From Paenibacillus oralis (lineage in GTDB: Bacteria > Bacillota > Bacilli > Paenibacillales > Paenibacillaceae), in NCBI RefSeq assembly GCF_003863965.1, contig NZ_RRCN01000001.1, positions 4,484,304-4,548,303 on the forward strand: 64,000 nucleotides of DNA. The letters are read 5' to 3'. This document shows positions 38,240-47,451 of this stretch, in pieces. The notes under the pieces are model-generated. The model ran no database searches. It saw nothing but the letters and a program-made list of their open reading frames with translations, and was not told where the DNA came from. The first letter of the stretch is position 1. Each line of letters starts with the position of its first letter. A program made the position numbers and the translations under genes.

Positions 38240-39427
38240 TTAATGGATTAAACGATGGACAAGCTCTGTTTCCGTGATCTCAAGGGATTGCTCAATGGCC
38301 GCTTTGTAAGGCAGAGCAGCGCTGACATTGTCAAAGACAACCGCTCCGCAAATCACCCCGTTTTTGATAAAAATCCGTTTGTAAGGCCCTGAAGCCGGAC
38401 CGCTTAGGCTGTTGTCGCATTGCTGTTCATCCGTCAGGCCGATGGAGAACAAGGGAGTATCAAAGGCGGCGGATACGGTCATCGGCACCGGCCGGCGGTA
38501 AACGGCAACATCGCTTGCCATGTTGGCTCCGGCGATTTTTCCTTGTTCCATGGCGCTGTTCCACAGGCCTTCCGCCTTGCCGTGAAATTCGGCAACATCG
38601 CCGGCGGCATAAATGTGTTCGGCGCTGGTTTGCATGTGCTCGTTAACGACAATCCCCGCTCCGACTTCAAGTCCGCTTTGGCGGGCTAACTCAGCATTGG
38701 GAATCACCCCGATCGAATATACGACATGCTCGCAGGGCAAAAATGAACCGTCTTCAAGCTCCACGCCTTCGACGCCGCTAATGCCGGCAATTCTGCGGAC
38801 GCCTTGTCCCAACCTTATCTCAGTTCCCTGTTCGGCGATTTTTTCTGTTAGAATGGCCGCAGCCCGTTCATCCAGTTGGCGGGCCATCAGCCGCGGCGAC
38901 GCTTCGACTATCGTGACGGAATATCCGGCCCGGTTCAGGGACCAGGCGGTTTCCACCCCTTGAATGCCGCCGCCGATGACGCAGATTCGGTCTCCGCCCT
39001 GCAAAGCTTGTTTCAGCTTGTCCGCGTCGTTTCTGCTGCGGATATTGTGCACATGAGGCAAAGACGCGCCTTCAAGATTCAGCTTGCGGTTCACGGCTCC
39101 CGTGCAGAGCAGCAGCTTGTCGTACTGCACTGCTTGGCCGTCTCCGGTCATGACCGTCCTGGAGTCCGGATCAATGGAAACAACTGGTGTCCCGGCATGA
39201 TAAGCAATTTTATGCTCGTGGTACCATTTTTCCTTCTTAATCAACACATTGTCGCTGTGCAAATCGGTGAATAATCCTTTGGACAATTTCACTCGATTAT
39301 AAGGAAGGCCGGATTCGTCGCCGAAAATGGAAATTTCCGCCGCTTCCTGCCGTTCGCGGATCGCTTTGGCCGCGCTGATGGCGGCCACGCCGCCGCCAAC
39401 AATAACGTAATGACGATGTTCAGACAT
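38240..39427 (-). CDS. NAD(P)H-dependent rubredoxin reductase-like flavoprotein
   Basis: 395-aa FAD enzyme of the NorW/NADH-rubredoxin reductase and nitrite-reductase type. [16 protein letters not shown] binds [12 protein letters not shown] is typical of the group, [17 protein letters not shown] binds NADH, and [11 protein letters not shown] is the second FAD motif. The gene is 24 bp downstream of the flavodiiron gene and 28 bp before rubredoxin on the minus strand. Together they make the chain NADH to flavoprotein to rubredoxin to flavodiiron protein. Confidence 0.9.
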   Translation of the reverse strand: MSEHRHYVIVGGGVAAISAAKAIRERQEAAEISIFGDESGLPYNRVKLSKGLFTDLHSDNVLIKKEKWYHEHKIAYHAGTPVVSIDPDSRTVMTGDGQAVQYDKLLLCTGAVNRKLNLEGASLPHVHNIRSRNDADKLKQALQGGDRICVIGGGIQGVETAWSLNRAGYSVTIVEASPRLMARQLDERAAAILTEKIAEQGTEIRLGQGVRRIAGISGVEGVELEDGSFLPCEHVVYSIGVIPNAELARQSGLEVGAGIVVNEHMQTSAEHIYAAGDVAEFHGKAEGLWNSAMEQGKIAGANMASDVAVYRRPVPMTVSAAFDTPLFSIGLTDEQQCDNSLSGPASGPYKRIFIKNGVICGAVVFDNVSAALPYKAAIEQSLEITETELVHRLIH

Positions 39428-39451
39428 GGTTTTCTCTCCTTTTGCCGGACC

Positions 39452-40687
39452 CTAGATCACGCTAAGCAGCAGATCCGCGACGAACTCGGCGGCGTTTTTG
39501 ATTTTTCTGACTTTGTCTTCGTCATTAGGGGTGAACCGGATGCGCACCGGGAATTCAACGTGGGTCATGCCGGTCGTTTTGATCACGTTGGAGGTGCTTT
39601 GCACCTGCATATTTGTGGCATTCAAGTAATCCTGCACGACTTCGATCGCTTCGCCGCTCCATCCGTACGAACCGAAAGCCGCGCCAAGCTTGCCTTCCAG
39701 ATTCATGTCCGGAAGTTTCTTGAGCAGGCTTTCCAGCTTGCCGGTCATATCCGCATATTTGGTGGAGCTGCCGATAAAAACGGCATCGGCAGCGGCGATG
39801 CTGTTCAGCACATCGGCTTCATCCGCTTTATCCACGTCCCATAGCTCAACGCCGATACGGTTTTCCTCGAAGCTGTCTTTTAGGATTTGGGCCATTTTTT
39901 TGGTGTTGTTTTTAAGCGTTGCATAAACGATGGCCACCTTTTTGTCTTGCTTGGTTTCCGTGCTGAGTTCGGCATACAAACGGATATATTTGCCGATATC
40001 GCTGCGGAGAATAAATCCATGCGACGGGGCGATCATTTGGATGTCCAAGTCTTTGACGGCTTCGATTAAGGTTCGCACATATCTTCTGTGCGGATGGATG
40101 ATGGCCCGGTAATACCCGGTGAAATCCTCGGTGACATCAAACCCGGCTTCATCCGCAAACAGGCTGTTCACGGCCACATGGGTACTGAAAATGTCGCAAG
40201 GAAACAAGATTTTATCTTCCACACAGTAAGTGATCATCGTTTCCTCGGTGTGCAAATAAGGAGTTTCTTTAAATAGAAGCGTTTTGCCGCCGATATCCAG
40301 CGTATCGCCGTCCTTGACCGCCAGATATTGCCGGTGCTGCAGCTTGTACATTTGCTGGATTTCCGGAACGGCTACTTCCGTACACACAATCGTGGCATTG
40401 GTTGCCCTGGCGGCCAGCGCCGCAAGTCCGCCCGAATGATCGGGTTCGGTATGGTTGATGACAATGTATTGGATATCCAGCGGGTTGATCAATTCGGTGA
40501 CATGGTCGGCGAACTCTCTGCCGAATTCCATATCGACGGTGTCAATCACCGTGGGTTTGCCGGTTTTCAGCAAATAGGAATTGTAGGTGGTGCCTTTGGT
40601 CAGAAGCAGCCGATGGAAGGGAACCTCGCGGTTGTCTATTTTTCCGATCCAATATACGTCCTTGCTTATTTCGAATCCGGGTTTCAT
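39452..40687 (-). CDS. Flavodiiron protein (NO/O2 reductase)
   Basis: 411 aa. Residues ~1-250 are a beta-lactamase-like diiron domain with HTEPDHSGG (the H-x-E-x-D-H ligands), HTEETMITY, PCDIFSTHV and PSHG; residues ~255-400 are a flavodoxin (VAIVYATLKNNTKKMAQ, GSSTKYADMTGKLE, FGSYGWSGEA). It reduces O2 to water or NO to N2O and so protects cells under low oxygen. First gene of the minus-strand operon; ATG follows CAGGAGGTTTTCAAAC. An FNR-like box lies about 70 bp upstream of the start. Confidence 0.93.
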   Translation of the reverse strand: MKPGFEISKDVYWIGKIDNREVPFHRLLLTKGTTYNSYLLKTGKPTVIDTVDMEFGREFADHVTELINPLDIQYIVINHTEPDHSGGLAALAARATNATIVCTEVAVPEIQQMYKLQHRQYLAVKDGDTLDIGGKTLLFKETPYLHTEETMITYCVEDKILFPCDIFSTHVAVNSLFADEAGFDVTEDFTGYYRAIIHPHRRYVRTLIEAVKDLDIQMIAPSHGFILRSDIGKYIRLYAELSTETKQDKKVAIVYATLKNNTKKMAQILKDSFEENRIGVELWDVDKADEADVLNSIAAADAVFIGSSTKYADMTGKLESLLKKLPDMNLEGKLGAAFGSYGWSGEAIEVVQDYLNATNMQVQSTSNVIKTTGMTHVEFPVRIRFTPNDEDKVRKIKNAAEFVADLLLSVI

Positions 40688-40756
40688 GTTTGAAAACCTC
40701 CTGTGGAATAAATTTTAAGAACAACTCGATTGTATGCCTAGCGGCTTCATGAACAG

Positions 40757-40770
40757 AGGATTGAAATCAA
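40757..40770. promoter_or_regulatory. FNR-like box before the flavodiiron operon
   Basis: AGGATTGAAATCAA on the plus strand matches TTGAT-N4-ATCAA at 8 of 10 positions (TTGAT-TTCA-ATCCT on the minus strand). Its centre is about 76 bp before the flavodiiron ATG and it also lies in front of the divergent cupin gene. Confidence 0.5.
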
Positions 40771-40874
40771 ACCAAAAAAATACTTGAACCACCTTGAAAA
40801 TTTGATTTGAATCCTTCTTTTTGCGGGTGATCGGATTTAGAATGAGGTAAATTACGATGGGAAAGGAGACAGTT

Positions 40875-41183
40875 ATGAACCTTGAGCCGGAAAAAACGTT
40901 TGCCGTAAAGGAACTGGTGCAATACCGCAGCCAGCAAATTAACAGCCGTTTTTTTTCATATCTTGGCGTGGACGCGGTGCTTTTTGCCTTTGACAATGGT
41001 GAAAGCATAAGCTCCGAATCTTCCGAAGTGCCCAAATTGTTATATATTTTTGAGGGTCAGCTTGAAGTTGCGGTTGACGGGAAGAAGCTGGTATTAAACG
41101 AAGGGGATTCCGTCGTGATTTCGGCGCAAAAAAAACACGCCCTCCAAGCGATGGGCAGATGTAAATTTGTGCAAATTGGTTAA
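40875..41183 (+). CDS. Small cupin protein 1
   Basis: 102 aa single-domain cupin: LLYIFEGQLEVAVDGKKLVL and NEGDSVVISAQKKHALQA are the two barrel motifs. The metal-binding His of motif 1 are replaced (SSESSEVPKLLYI), so metal binding is doubtful. ATG 40875 follows GGAAAGGAGACAG. Divergent from the flavodiiron operon and followed by a second cupin; function unknown, perhaps stress or redox related through its neighbours. Confidence 0.8.
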   Translation: MNLEPEKTFAVKELVQYRSQQINSRFFSYLGVDAVLFAFDNGESISSESSEVPKLLYIFEGQLEVAVDGKKLVLNEGDSVVISAQKKHALQAMGRCKFVQIG

Positions 41184-41221
41184 AAGGAACAACATTATTT
41201 TATTTATTTGGAGGAATGAAC

Positions 41222-41551
41222 ATGAACATTAATAAATTACCGCAGTCAAAAGTATTAAAATTGGCGGATGAAATAACGGTTGAACAACACCAGAGTTCCA
41301 GCAAAACGCTAGTGCAGCGCCCGGACCTTGGAATGACCTTATTTGCGCTTGATCAAGGAGAAGAGATCAAAAAGCACTCTTCTTCCGGGGATGCGATGGT
41401 GAATGTTATCGAAGGCATAGCCGAGATTACGATCGGCGATGAAGTGCACACCGTTAAAGCGGGTGAAACTATTATAATGCCGGCAAACATTCCCCATGGC
41501 TTGAAGGCGGTGGAGGCAGCCTTTAAAATGCTGCTGATTGTTGTAAAGTGA
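41222..41551 (+). CDS. Small cupin protein 2
   Basis: 109 aa cupin with better preserved motifs: EEIKKHSSSGDAMVNVIEG and AGETIIMPANIPHGLKA, keeping one His in each motif. ATG 41222 is seven bases after GGAGG; ATG 41216 is too close. Diverged paralogue of the gene before it, 38 bp downstream. Such YlbA-like or 'cupin domain' proteins often follow oxygen-response genes, but no reaction can be named. Confidence 0.82.
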   Translation: MNINKLPQSKVLKLADEITVEQHQSSSKTLVQRPDLGMTLFALDQGEEIKKHSSSGDAMVNVIEGIAEITIGDEVHTVKAGETIIMPANIPHGLKAVEAAFKMLLIVVK

Positions 41552-41690
41552 CAAGGGACGGATCGACTCGGGCGAGCCGACCGCAGATGCGGTTCTTCGC
41601 TGGTGTGCTGATGGGGAGCGGAATCGGCCAGATCGTGAAGGTTGGGGAAAAACGGCGGGAACCATTATTTTAATGATGTAACAAAATCTA

Positions 41691-41732
41691 TAAGCCAGCG
41701 AGGAATCTTGAAGGTTATCGCTGGCTTCTTTA
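41691..41732 (+). terminator. Terminator of the cupin operon
   Basis: AAGCCAGCGA / TCGCTGGCTT, a perfect 10-bp stem, followed by CTTTACTT. The 140 bp between the last cupin and this hairpin hold no convincing gene; a 28-codon ATG frame at 41587 has no ribosome site. Confidence 0.8.
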
Positions 41733-41840
41733 CTTCTTAATATGATTAGGATGCGACCCTATTCCAAATACGACGATAACACCTTGTGCAAAACAAATAA
41801 TGAGCAGCAAGCTCCATACATCAACTAAAGAATTGGGGGA

Positions 41841-42077
41841 TTAAAGTTCGATATTAGCGTGCGTAATTCTTATGGCTTGGATAGAACTGCTTCTCACGTC
41901 AGGGAATATGTATGCTGGCCCAATATAGATATTCTCAAGCGATTGGTTTGGAGAATCCAACCACAGAGCTTTATCGACAATCTGCTCCAACTCATTTATT
42001 ACATGTTCACCAAATGATTGATGATACCTTTCCACGGTACCCTGCATGGTGTTGATCAGTGAAAAACTGAGGCGCAT
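41841..42077 (-). CDS. Small hypothetical protein downstream of the ECF sigma factor
   Basis: 78 codons, AT-rich, 24 bp after the sigma factor gene on the same strand. The translation (ending YIGPAYIFPDVRSSSIQAIRITHANIEL in two parts) is soluble and has no motif I know. There is no good ribosome site before the ATG (only A/T-rich sequence), so it may be expressed by read-through coupling or not at all. Its position suggests a role with the sigma factor, but there is no direct evidence for an anti-sigma function. Confidence 0.4.
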   Translation of the reverse strand: MRLSFSLINTMQGTVERYHQSFGEHVINELEQIVDKALWLDSPNQSLENIYIGPAYIFPDVRSSSIQAIRITHANIEL

Positions 42078-42101
42078 TACGATAAAACTTTTTTGAGTTT
42101 A

Positions 42102-42662
42102 TTATTGCTTTCCGCATTTATCTAAAAATATCTGGAGCAACTTTTTACGAGCTCTTGCCATTCGCTTAGCCAGAGCTCCCTCAGTAATGTGCAATTCTTG
42201 GCATATCTCCTTATAGGATTTATATTCCAAATAATACAAATAAATTAAAATTTGGTAGCTGATTTTCAGTTCAGTTATAGCTTCATGAAGCATTTCATTT
42301 CGCCACTTGCTTTCAACCTCACTAGTAACGCTAATTTCTGAAAACTCATCATTTCTTATTTTTATTAATGATTTCCTTATAAGAATGCGTTCTTTTTTGA
42401 TTTTTTTTAAATAATCCAAGGCAGTATTGCGAGTAACCAACTTGATCCAAGCAGGAAGGTTGTTATCTGAACAGAGTGTCGGACCTTTTGATATTAATTT
42501 AATAAATGCGTTCTGAATTACATCCTCAACCAAAGCGTGGTCGTGAAGTATCAAGTTTATGTCTCGATAAACAAACTGGTAATATGAATCGTACACTAAC
42601 TTTTGAACTGTAGTATCCAGATCGTGAAAAGGTCTTCGTATTAAAAAATACCATTCTTCCAT
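42102..42662 (-). CDS. ECF-type RNA polymerase sigma factor (AT-rich island)
   Basis: 186 aa. Region 2: VYRDINLILHDHALVEDVIQ, FIKLISKG and PAWIKLVTRNTALDYLKKIKKE. Region 4: LYYLEYKSYKEICQELHITE followed by GALAKRMARARKKLL as recognition helix. No transmembrane anti-sigma gene is next to it; only a 78-codon ORF follows. Base composition is far more AT-rich than the sigma factor at 57.3 kb. The divergent subtilase gene starts 430 bp away and is a plausible target. Confidence 0.85.
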   Translation of the reverse strand: MEEWYFLIRRPFHDLDTTVQKLVYDSYYQFVYRDINLILHDHALVEDVIQNAFIKLISKGPTLCSDNNLPAWIKLVTRNTALDYLKKIKKERILIRKSLIKIRNDEFSEISVTSEVESKWRNEMLHEAITELKISYQILIYLYYLEYKSYKEICQELHITEGALAKRMARARKKLLQIFLDKCGKQ

Positions 42663-43090
42663 ATGATTTCCCTCCCAAGGCTATTTTGATTTGTCCTATG
42701 CTTTTCAAAACATGGAAGAGGAACAATATAACAAATTTTGTATTATAGTTATATTTTATACAATATGATAATAAAAGTTTTGTTTTATAATAAATTTTCA
42801 AAAAAACGTCAGATATTTCTGGTTTTGGGCGTTATATAAGTAAGACAGCAAGGCTAAACAACTAGACTTCGAACGTTACATCAGGAAGAGTCAGGTTAGA
42901 AGAGTTTATATGACAATTAAGCGAGGGGAGGGGAAGATATAGTAGAATTCAACAGATGGTGTTGAACAGTTACCAGTATAGGAGTCGTATTGTATATCTA
43001 CCAGGAATTTTTAGTTATGTGTTCGTATGACGTCTCTTTGGTTGAGCATTAATAATTATTTTTTAATGTTCGAAGAATGGAGTTGATCTT
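42663..43090. other. AT-rich divergent intergenic region
   Basis: 428 bp between the sigma factor and the divergent subtilase gene. I see no gene and no clear terminator or repeat; it must contain both promoters, but no convincing -35/-10 pair stands out. Confidence 0.5.
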
Positions 43091-44908
43091 ATGAAGATCG
43101 TAAAATTTTTTAGTATAAATCTCTTGGCAATACTTTTAATTGCTCTACCTGTAACAGCTAGTGCACAAGAGGACATTTGGGCTTCTGTTGATAATGGTAA
43201 TAGTGTGGTTAAGCCAATGGCTAATTCAAAAATTAAAATAATTGATCGTCAAGTTGAAGATAATAATTCTATACAGCATCTATCCATAGATTTAAGTAGC
43301 GTTGGTCAGGAGAAGTTGAGTGGAGCTTCTAAAGTCCTAGAAGCTCTTCAACAAAAAATTAACCAACATAAGTTAAGCAGTGCGCAAGATAAAATTGAAG
43401 TAAGCATCATGCTGAAGTACGACGCAAGTATTACGAAAGACGAATTTATAAAAAATCATGAAGAATTATTCGAGGGCGCGATTACTAACCCCGATGGTTT
43501 TGGAGTCTTCAGTTTTTTTGCAGCATTAACTCCTGAACAAATTGAAACAGTAATCCAACTTGATGAGGTTTCATCGGTCTCTACACCTGATGATGTTGTT
43601 TCAGTTTACGGAGAACCAGTTGAAGATCAAGAGGGAGTATATCTAAATGGATCTACTGAAATGACGGGGATTAAAAAAGCAAGATCCGATTATGGAGTAA
43701 CGGGAAATCGTGACGGAAAAGCCTCGTATTCAAAAAATGATTCGGTTATTGCAATCATTGATACTGGAATTGATGGTGATCATGTCGATTTAAATGGTGG
43801 GAAGATTCTCGGATGGATGGATTTTGTAAACGGGAGAACGACCCCGTATGATGATTTAGGACACGGAACACATGTTGCAAGTATTGCAGCTGGAATTGGT
43901 GCAGGAGATCCGGGAATTCAAACAGGGGTAGCCCCAGGGGCTGCTTTAGTAGGTGTTAAGGTTTGTGTAACCGATACAAATTGTTCAACGCAAAATGTAT
44001 TAAATGCTCTTGATTGGATAATAGCAAATAAATCAAATTATGGGATTGATGTTATCAACATCAGTTTAGGTAGTGCAGGTAATGTAAATACAAATATTTG
44101 CAATAGAGTAAACAGTGCGATCGCTAAAGGTATTTTAACTGTTGTTGCAGCAGGCAATACACCGAGTGGGGCAGATTATGGTTCATTAAATCATATAGCG
44201 AAATGCTCGAATGTCGTTTCAGTTGGGAATATGGCCGATCCATATGAAGGAGGTTGGTATCTTAATTTTACTTCTAATCGTGGCACCGGATCACAGGGCC
44301 CGTCATTGACTGCACCGGGAACCTTAATCAGGGCGGCAAAGGCCAATTCTACTAATGAATATATTGCTTATAGCGGCACATCAATGGCATCCCCTATGAT
44401 TGCTGGACTTGCTGCTTTAATGCTTCATGCTAGTAATGGAGATCTTTCCTATGATTTTTCTACCGAAGGTTTTGGTATGTCGGGATATGATAAAGTATAT
44501 GGAAATGGATTAATACTTGGTCATGATACTATCAAAGCTGCAAAAGGTTCCTCATCAGGTTCTTATGATGATTATCGTGATCATATTAGAGCACAATCTG
44601 GCATTGATGCTTCGACTATGGATATGTATAGCATAAAAGTCAATAGTACCGATGCATATTTTGCCAGTACACTTATTATTGATGATGAAAACGGTGCAGA
44701 CCTTGACTTATATATTTGGGAACCCGGTATTGAGCCTGTTCAAAATGGGCAGTTAAGATTAGACTTAGCAATGAAAAGTAGTACGGGTAGCCTTCCCCAA
44801 GAAACAATCAGTTTTAAACCAACGGAAAAGGGGACCTACAAAGTAGGGATACTAGCTTACGATAAGGCAACTTATGCAATTGACTGGTCAGGTCAAATTT
44901 CTTCCTAG
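43091..44908 (+). CDS. Secreted subtilisin-like serine protease (S8) with I9-like propeptide
   Basis: 605 aa. Signal peptide to about residue 25 (IALPVTASA), propeptide ~60-175 (EVSIMLKYDASITKDEFIKN, GFGVFSFFAALTPEQIETV), then the catalytic domain with Asp224 (IAIIDTGIDGDH), His261 (GHGTHVASIAAG), the oxyanion Asn in VAAGNTP, and Ser431 (SGTSMASPMIAG). A C-terminal beta domain (~500-605) has DLDLYIWEPG, like a pre-peptidase or P-type domain. The propeptide should fold the enzyme and inhibit it until removed. The gene is in an AT-rich island and is convergent with a separate copy of its propeptide. Confidence 0.93.
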   Translation: MKIVKFFSINLLAILLIALPVTASAQEDIWASVDNGNSVVKPMANSKIKIIDRQVEDNNSIQHLSIDLSSVGQEKLSGASKVLEALQQKINQHKLSSAQDKIEVSIMLKYDASITKDEFIKNHEELFEGAITNPDGFGVFSFFAALTPEQIETVIQLDEVSSVSTPDDVVSVYGEPVEDQEGVYLNGSTEMTGIKKARSDYGVTGNRDGKASYSKNDSVIAIIDTGIDGDHVDLNGGKILGWMDFVNGRTTPYDDLGHGTHVASIAAGIGAGDPGIQTGVAPGAALVGVKVCVTDTNCSTQNVLNALDWIIANKSNYGIDVINISLGSAGNVNTNICNRVNSAIAKGILTVVAAGNTPSGADYGSLNHIAKCSNVVSVGNMADPYEGGWYLNFTSNRGTGSQGPSLTAPGTLIRAAKANSTNEYIAYSGTSMASPMIAGLAALMLHASNGDLSYDFSTEGFGMSGYDKVYGNGLILGHDTIKAAKGSSSGSYDDYRDHIRAQSGIDASTMDMYSIKVNSTDAYFASTLIIDDENGADLDLYIWEPGIEPVQNGQLRLDLAMKSSTGSLPQETISFKPTEKGTYKVGILAYDKATYAIDWSGQISS

Positions 44909-44943
44909 TTTTTTTAACCATAGGATTGTTACAAATGAATTAT

Positions 44944-44995
44944 AAAAGAGGCCATCTCAGTAGTTTTAATTAAATACACTGAGACGGCCTCTTAC
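44944..44995. terminator. Bidirectional terminator between protease and inhibitor genes
   Basis: AAGAGGCCATCTCAGT pairs with ACTGAGACGGCCTCTT (one G-U pair), with T-runs on the plus side and A-runs before the stem for the minus side. Confidence 0.85.
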
Positions 44996-44998
44996 TTT

Positions 44999-45457
44999 TT
45001 AAAAAACTGAAACTACATCATTAGTTGTAGAAATTGAGGATATTTCATCGAGCTTAGCGAGCTCATTGATCTGTTCAATAGTTAATTCGGCAAAAAAACT
45101 GTAAACTCCAAATCCGTTCATATCAGTAATTGAATCATTAGGAAAAACATCCGTTTGCTTTATAAAAGTCTCTTTTGAAATTTTGGAATCGTATTTCAGC
45201 ATGATGCTAACTTCAAATTTCTTCTGGGTCTGACTATTTAATTTTAACTGATCAATCTCTGCTTGCAAAGGGGAGAGTATTTTGGATTCTTTAGAGGAGC
45301 AGGGCATCAAATTCTGATTCTTGGATTGAGAAAAATTCAGAATTACTTCTGCATTTTTCAACGAGTCATCTCCTTTCACTGCTTCTGCATGAACGTTCAA
45401 AGGAAATGTAAAAAAAACCATCAATAAGCAAAAATTGATGTAATTCAACTTTCTCAT
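44999..45457 (-). CDS. Secreted stand-alone propeptide/inhibitor-like protein
   Basis: 152 aa. A signal peptide (MRKLNYINFCLLMVFF, then LNVHAEA) is followed by a domain that closely matches the propeptide of the neighbouring subtilase. Both have FEVSIMLKYDSKIS / IEVSIMLKYDASIT, GFGVYSFFAELTIEQI / GFGVFSFFAALTPEQI and end at DVVSVF / DVVSVY, exactly where the protease domain would begin. There is no protease domain. I infer a detached inhibitor or folding helper that acts in trans on the subtilase, as known for I9-type inhibitors. ATG follows a GGAGGTATA site. Convergent with the protease gene. Confidence 0.82.
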   Translation of the reverse strand: MRKLNYINFCLLMVFFTFPLNVHAEAVKGDDSLKNAEVILNFSQSKNQNLMPCSSKESKILSPLQAEIDQLKLNSQTQKKFEVSIMLKYDSKISKETFIKQTDVFPNDSITDMNGFGVYSFFAELTIEQINELAKLDEISSISTTNDVVSVF

Positions 45458-45553
45458 CTTTTTAACTATACCTCCTTAAGTTATTTGAGCTTACCTAAAT
45501 CAATAAGAAATGCTTTTATATCCAGACGTTCTCTAACAGGTAAATGTTGCAAT

Positions 45554-45711
45554 TTATGGAATAACCAAAAAGAAAAGGCCAACGAACATCTTTTCGCCGG
45601 CCGGGATGATATACGTCAGCAAGGCGGCGACCAGCACCAGAAAATTCAAAATGACATACGTATGAGGCAGTTTAAACCAGTTGCGGACGTTTGTTTAATC
45701 GTGCTGTCCAT
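45554..45711 (-). pseudogene. Remnant of a YfcC-like transporter
   Basis: On the minus strand, ATG at 45711 overlaps the end of the M20 gene and reads MDSTIKQTSAT. After a one-base shift it continues FKLPHTYVILNFLVLVAALL and TYIIPAGE, the typical first helix of YfcC/AbgT-like carboxylate or amino-acid transporters. It then jumps to KMFVGLFFLVIP and stops. More than 400 codons are missing, so the gene lost its middle. It was probably the transporter partner of the M20 enzyme. Confidence 0.65.
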
Positions 45712-46909
45712 GAGCCTTGTCCTCCGTTTCTTTGCGCTTTCCATGTTTCGAATTCGTTTCTTACTTGTCGTATCGCTTCTTGGTCATAACATAAATCATA
45801 AGCCGTCAGGGCCAGTGATTTTGCGGCCCGACTCAGCTCGATCATTCCTTCCTCGAAACCGGCAAGCGCGGCGAACTCCGGGGTATGCGTAGTCGCGTCG
45901 CCAAGCCGGATATAAGGATGGATCGCGGCGGTGATTTGGCTGACGTTGCCGATGTCCGACGATCCGACGCCGCCTTTTTGCGGCGGATCATTGACCTCGA
46001 TGCCAAGGGCCTCCAGGTTTTGGGCGAACAATTTCGCCAAAGCCTTGTTGTTGCGCTCGGCATAGATCAGCCCCTCGGCGATATCGACGGTGGCGCCAAC
46101 CCCTTCGGCGGCGGCCCGGACGGCCAGATACATCTTGGTCCTTACCTCTTCGAGCTCCTTAACCGTTGACGCTCTCAGGATAAACACCATTTCCGCAAGC
46201 TCCGGTACGACGTTTGGCGCGTCCCGGCCTTTGGTAATAATGCCGTGAATCCGCACATCTTCTTTCATAAATTGCCGCAGCGAATTGATCGCCACATACG
46301 CGTTGACGAGCGCATCAAGCGCGCTGATGCCTTTTTCGGGCGCGGAGGAGGCGAGCGCCTGCTTCCCGTGGAAAGTAAAAGTCGCATCCACGCAGGCGAG
46401 AGCGCCGCGCAGCACCATCGTTTTGTTCTACGAATGGACCATCATGGCCGCGTCCACCTCGTCGAACACGCCGTTTTGGCACATGATGATTTTGCCGCCG
46501 CATTCCTCTTCGGCCGGGGTGCCGAGCACGACGATTTTGCCGGGCAGCTGTGGGTAGGCGTCCTTCAGGGCCAGCGCGGCGCCGATCGTCGCCGTGCCGA
46601 TCAGGTTATGGCCGCAGGCGTGGCCGATGCCCGGCAGCGCATCGTATTCGGCCAACAGCGCGATCATCGGCTCGCCCGTCGCGCCTTCCCAGGTTGCCCG
46701 GAAGGAGGTCGGCAGCCCGGAGATGCCTTTTTCCACCTGAAACCCGGCTTCGATCAACGGCTCGGTAAGCCAGCTTGGGCTTTGTGCTCATGAAAGCTAA
46801 GCTCCGGATTGGTGTGAATCCGCAGCGAAATTTCCCGCAGTAGTGCATCGCGCTCGTCAACCGCCTGGATAATTTGTTGTTTATGTTCTTTCCCAAGTTG
46901 CATGTTCAT
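45672..46909 (-). pseudogene. M20-family amidohydrolase (AbgB-like), broken
   Basis: The N-terminal part (from ATG 46909, MNMQLGKEHKQQIIQAVDER) runs to about 46783, where one base is missing. The next frame continues TEPLIEAGFQVEKGISGLPT with the metal-site motifs EYDALPGIGHACGHN and GTPAEEECGG. At 46425-46427 an in-frame TAG follows MMVHS. The same frame then goes on through KGGVGSSDIGNVSQ to the C-terminus at 45672. Two independent lesions make a sequencing slip unlikely to explain all. Intact relatives hydrolyse N-acyl amino acids or aminobenzoyl-glutamate. Confidence 0.85.
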
Positions 46910-47157
46910 GCTTATCCCACCTGTTCTTTATTCTAAGTGCCCTGCGGCTGACCGCAAACATAAAATCGTATATTTATGCTCCAGCAGGTAGATGTACAAT
47001 TAAGATATTTTTGTGCTAAGCCCAAAAAATATTTATGGATGTGTAAGGGCAAATAAAGCCTCGCGCCGCCGGCGGGACTCCCAGGTAAATAAATAACGTT
47101 GGAGAACTCGGGAGAAAATATGAGGAGAAATAATGGGCTTAACGTAGAAATTGGCGC
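46910..47157. other. Gene-free stretch between the broken M20 gene and repeat copy B
   Basis: Contains the former promoter region of the M20 gene. I see no gene, hairpin or repeat worth naming. Confidence 0.4.
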
Positions 47158-47428
47158 TTGACAGCCGGCTGCCGGAACAACCAACCGACGGCCTTCAAAA
47201 TAGCGGAATTTTATGTTCTTATTATCCGGAGTCAGGCATGTTCGTATCCATTAGCGGTATTTTTTGTCCTTATTTTCCTATGAATGATCCAGAACGAGGG
47301 GATTTCCTTGCGACCGGGGAAAATAGCGACATCAATTGCCTCTATTTCTCTCAAATGGACGGATAGCGCCGGAATAACGCCCTTTTTTGCCCTTATGTTT
47401 TTCGCTGGAGTTCCTTGGGCCGTAGCCT
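47158..47428. repeat. Dispersed intergenic repeat, copy B
   Basis: Partner of 25144-25413, same orientation. The best-conserved blocks are GGCCTTCAAAATAGCGGAA, GAAAATAGCGACAT and GCCGGAATAACGCCC followed by TTTTTTG and CCTTATGTTTTTCGC. It lies among decayed genes, between the M20 pseudogene and the LysR remnant. Confidence 0.85.
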
Positions 47429-47451
47429 GACCACGTTATAAACGGATCGTT

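Noticed and set aside
41587-41673. 28-codon ORF between the cupin gene and its terminator
   Set aside because: No ribosome site and no recognisable sequence.
45485-45892. 135-aa plus-strand ORF opposite the M20 pseudogene
   Set aside because: The minus strand gives clear protein homology; the plus strand does not.
46245-46793. 182-aa plus-strand ORF over the M20 pseudogene
   Set aside because: Shadow of the former M20 coding strand.
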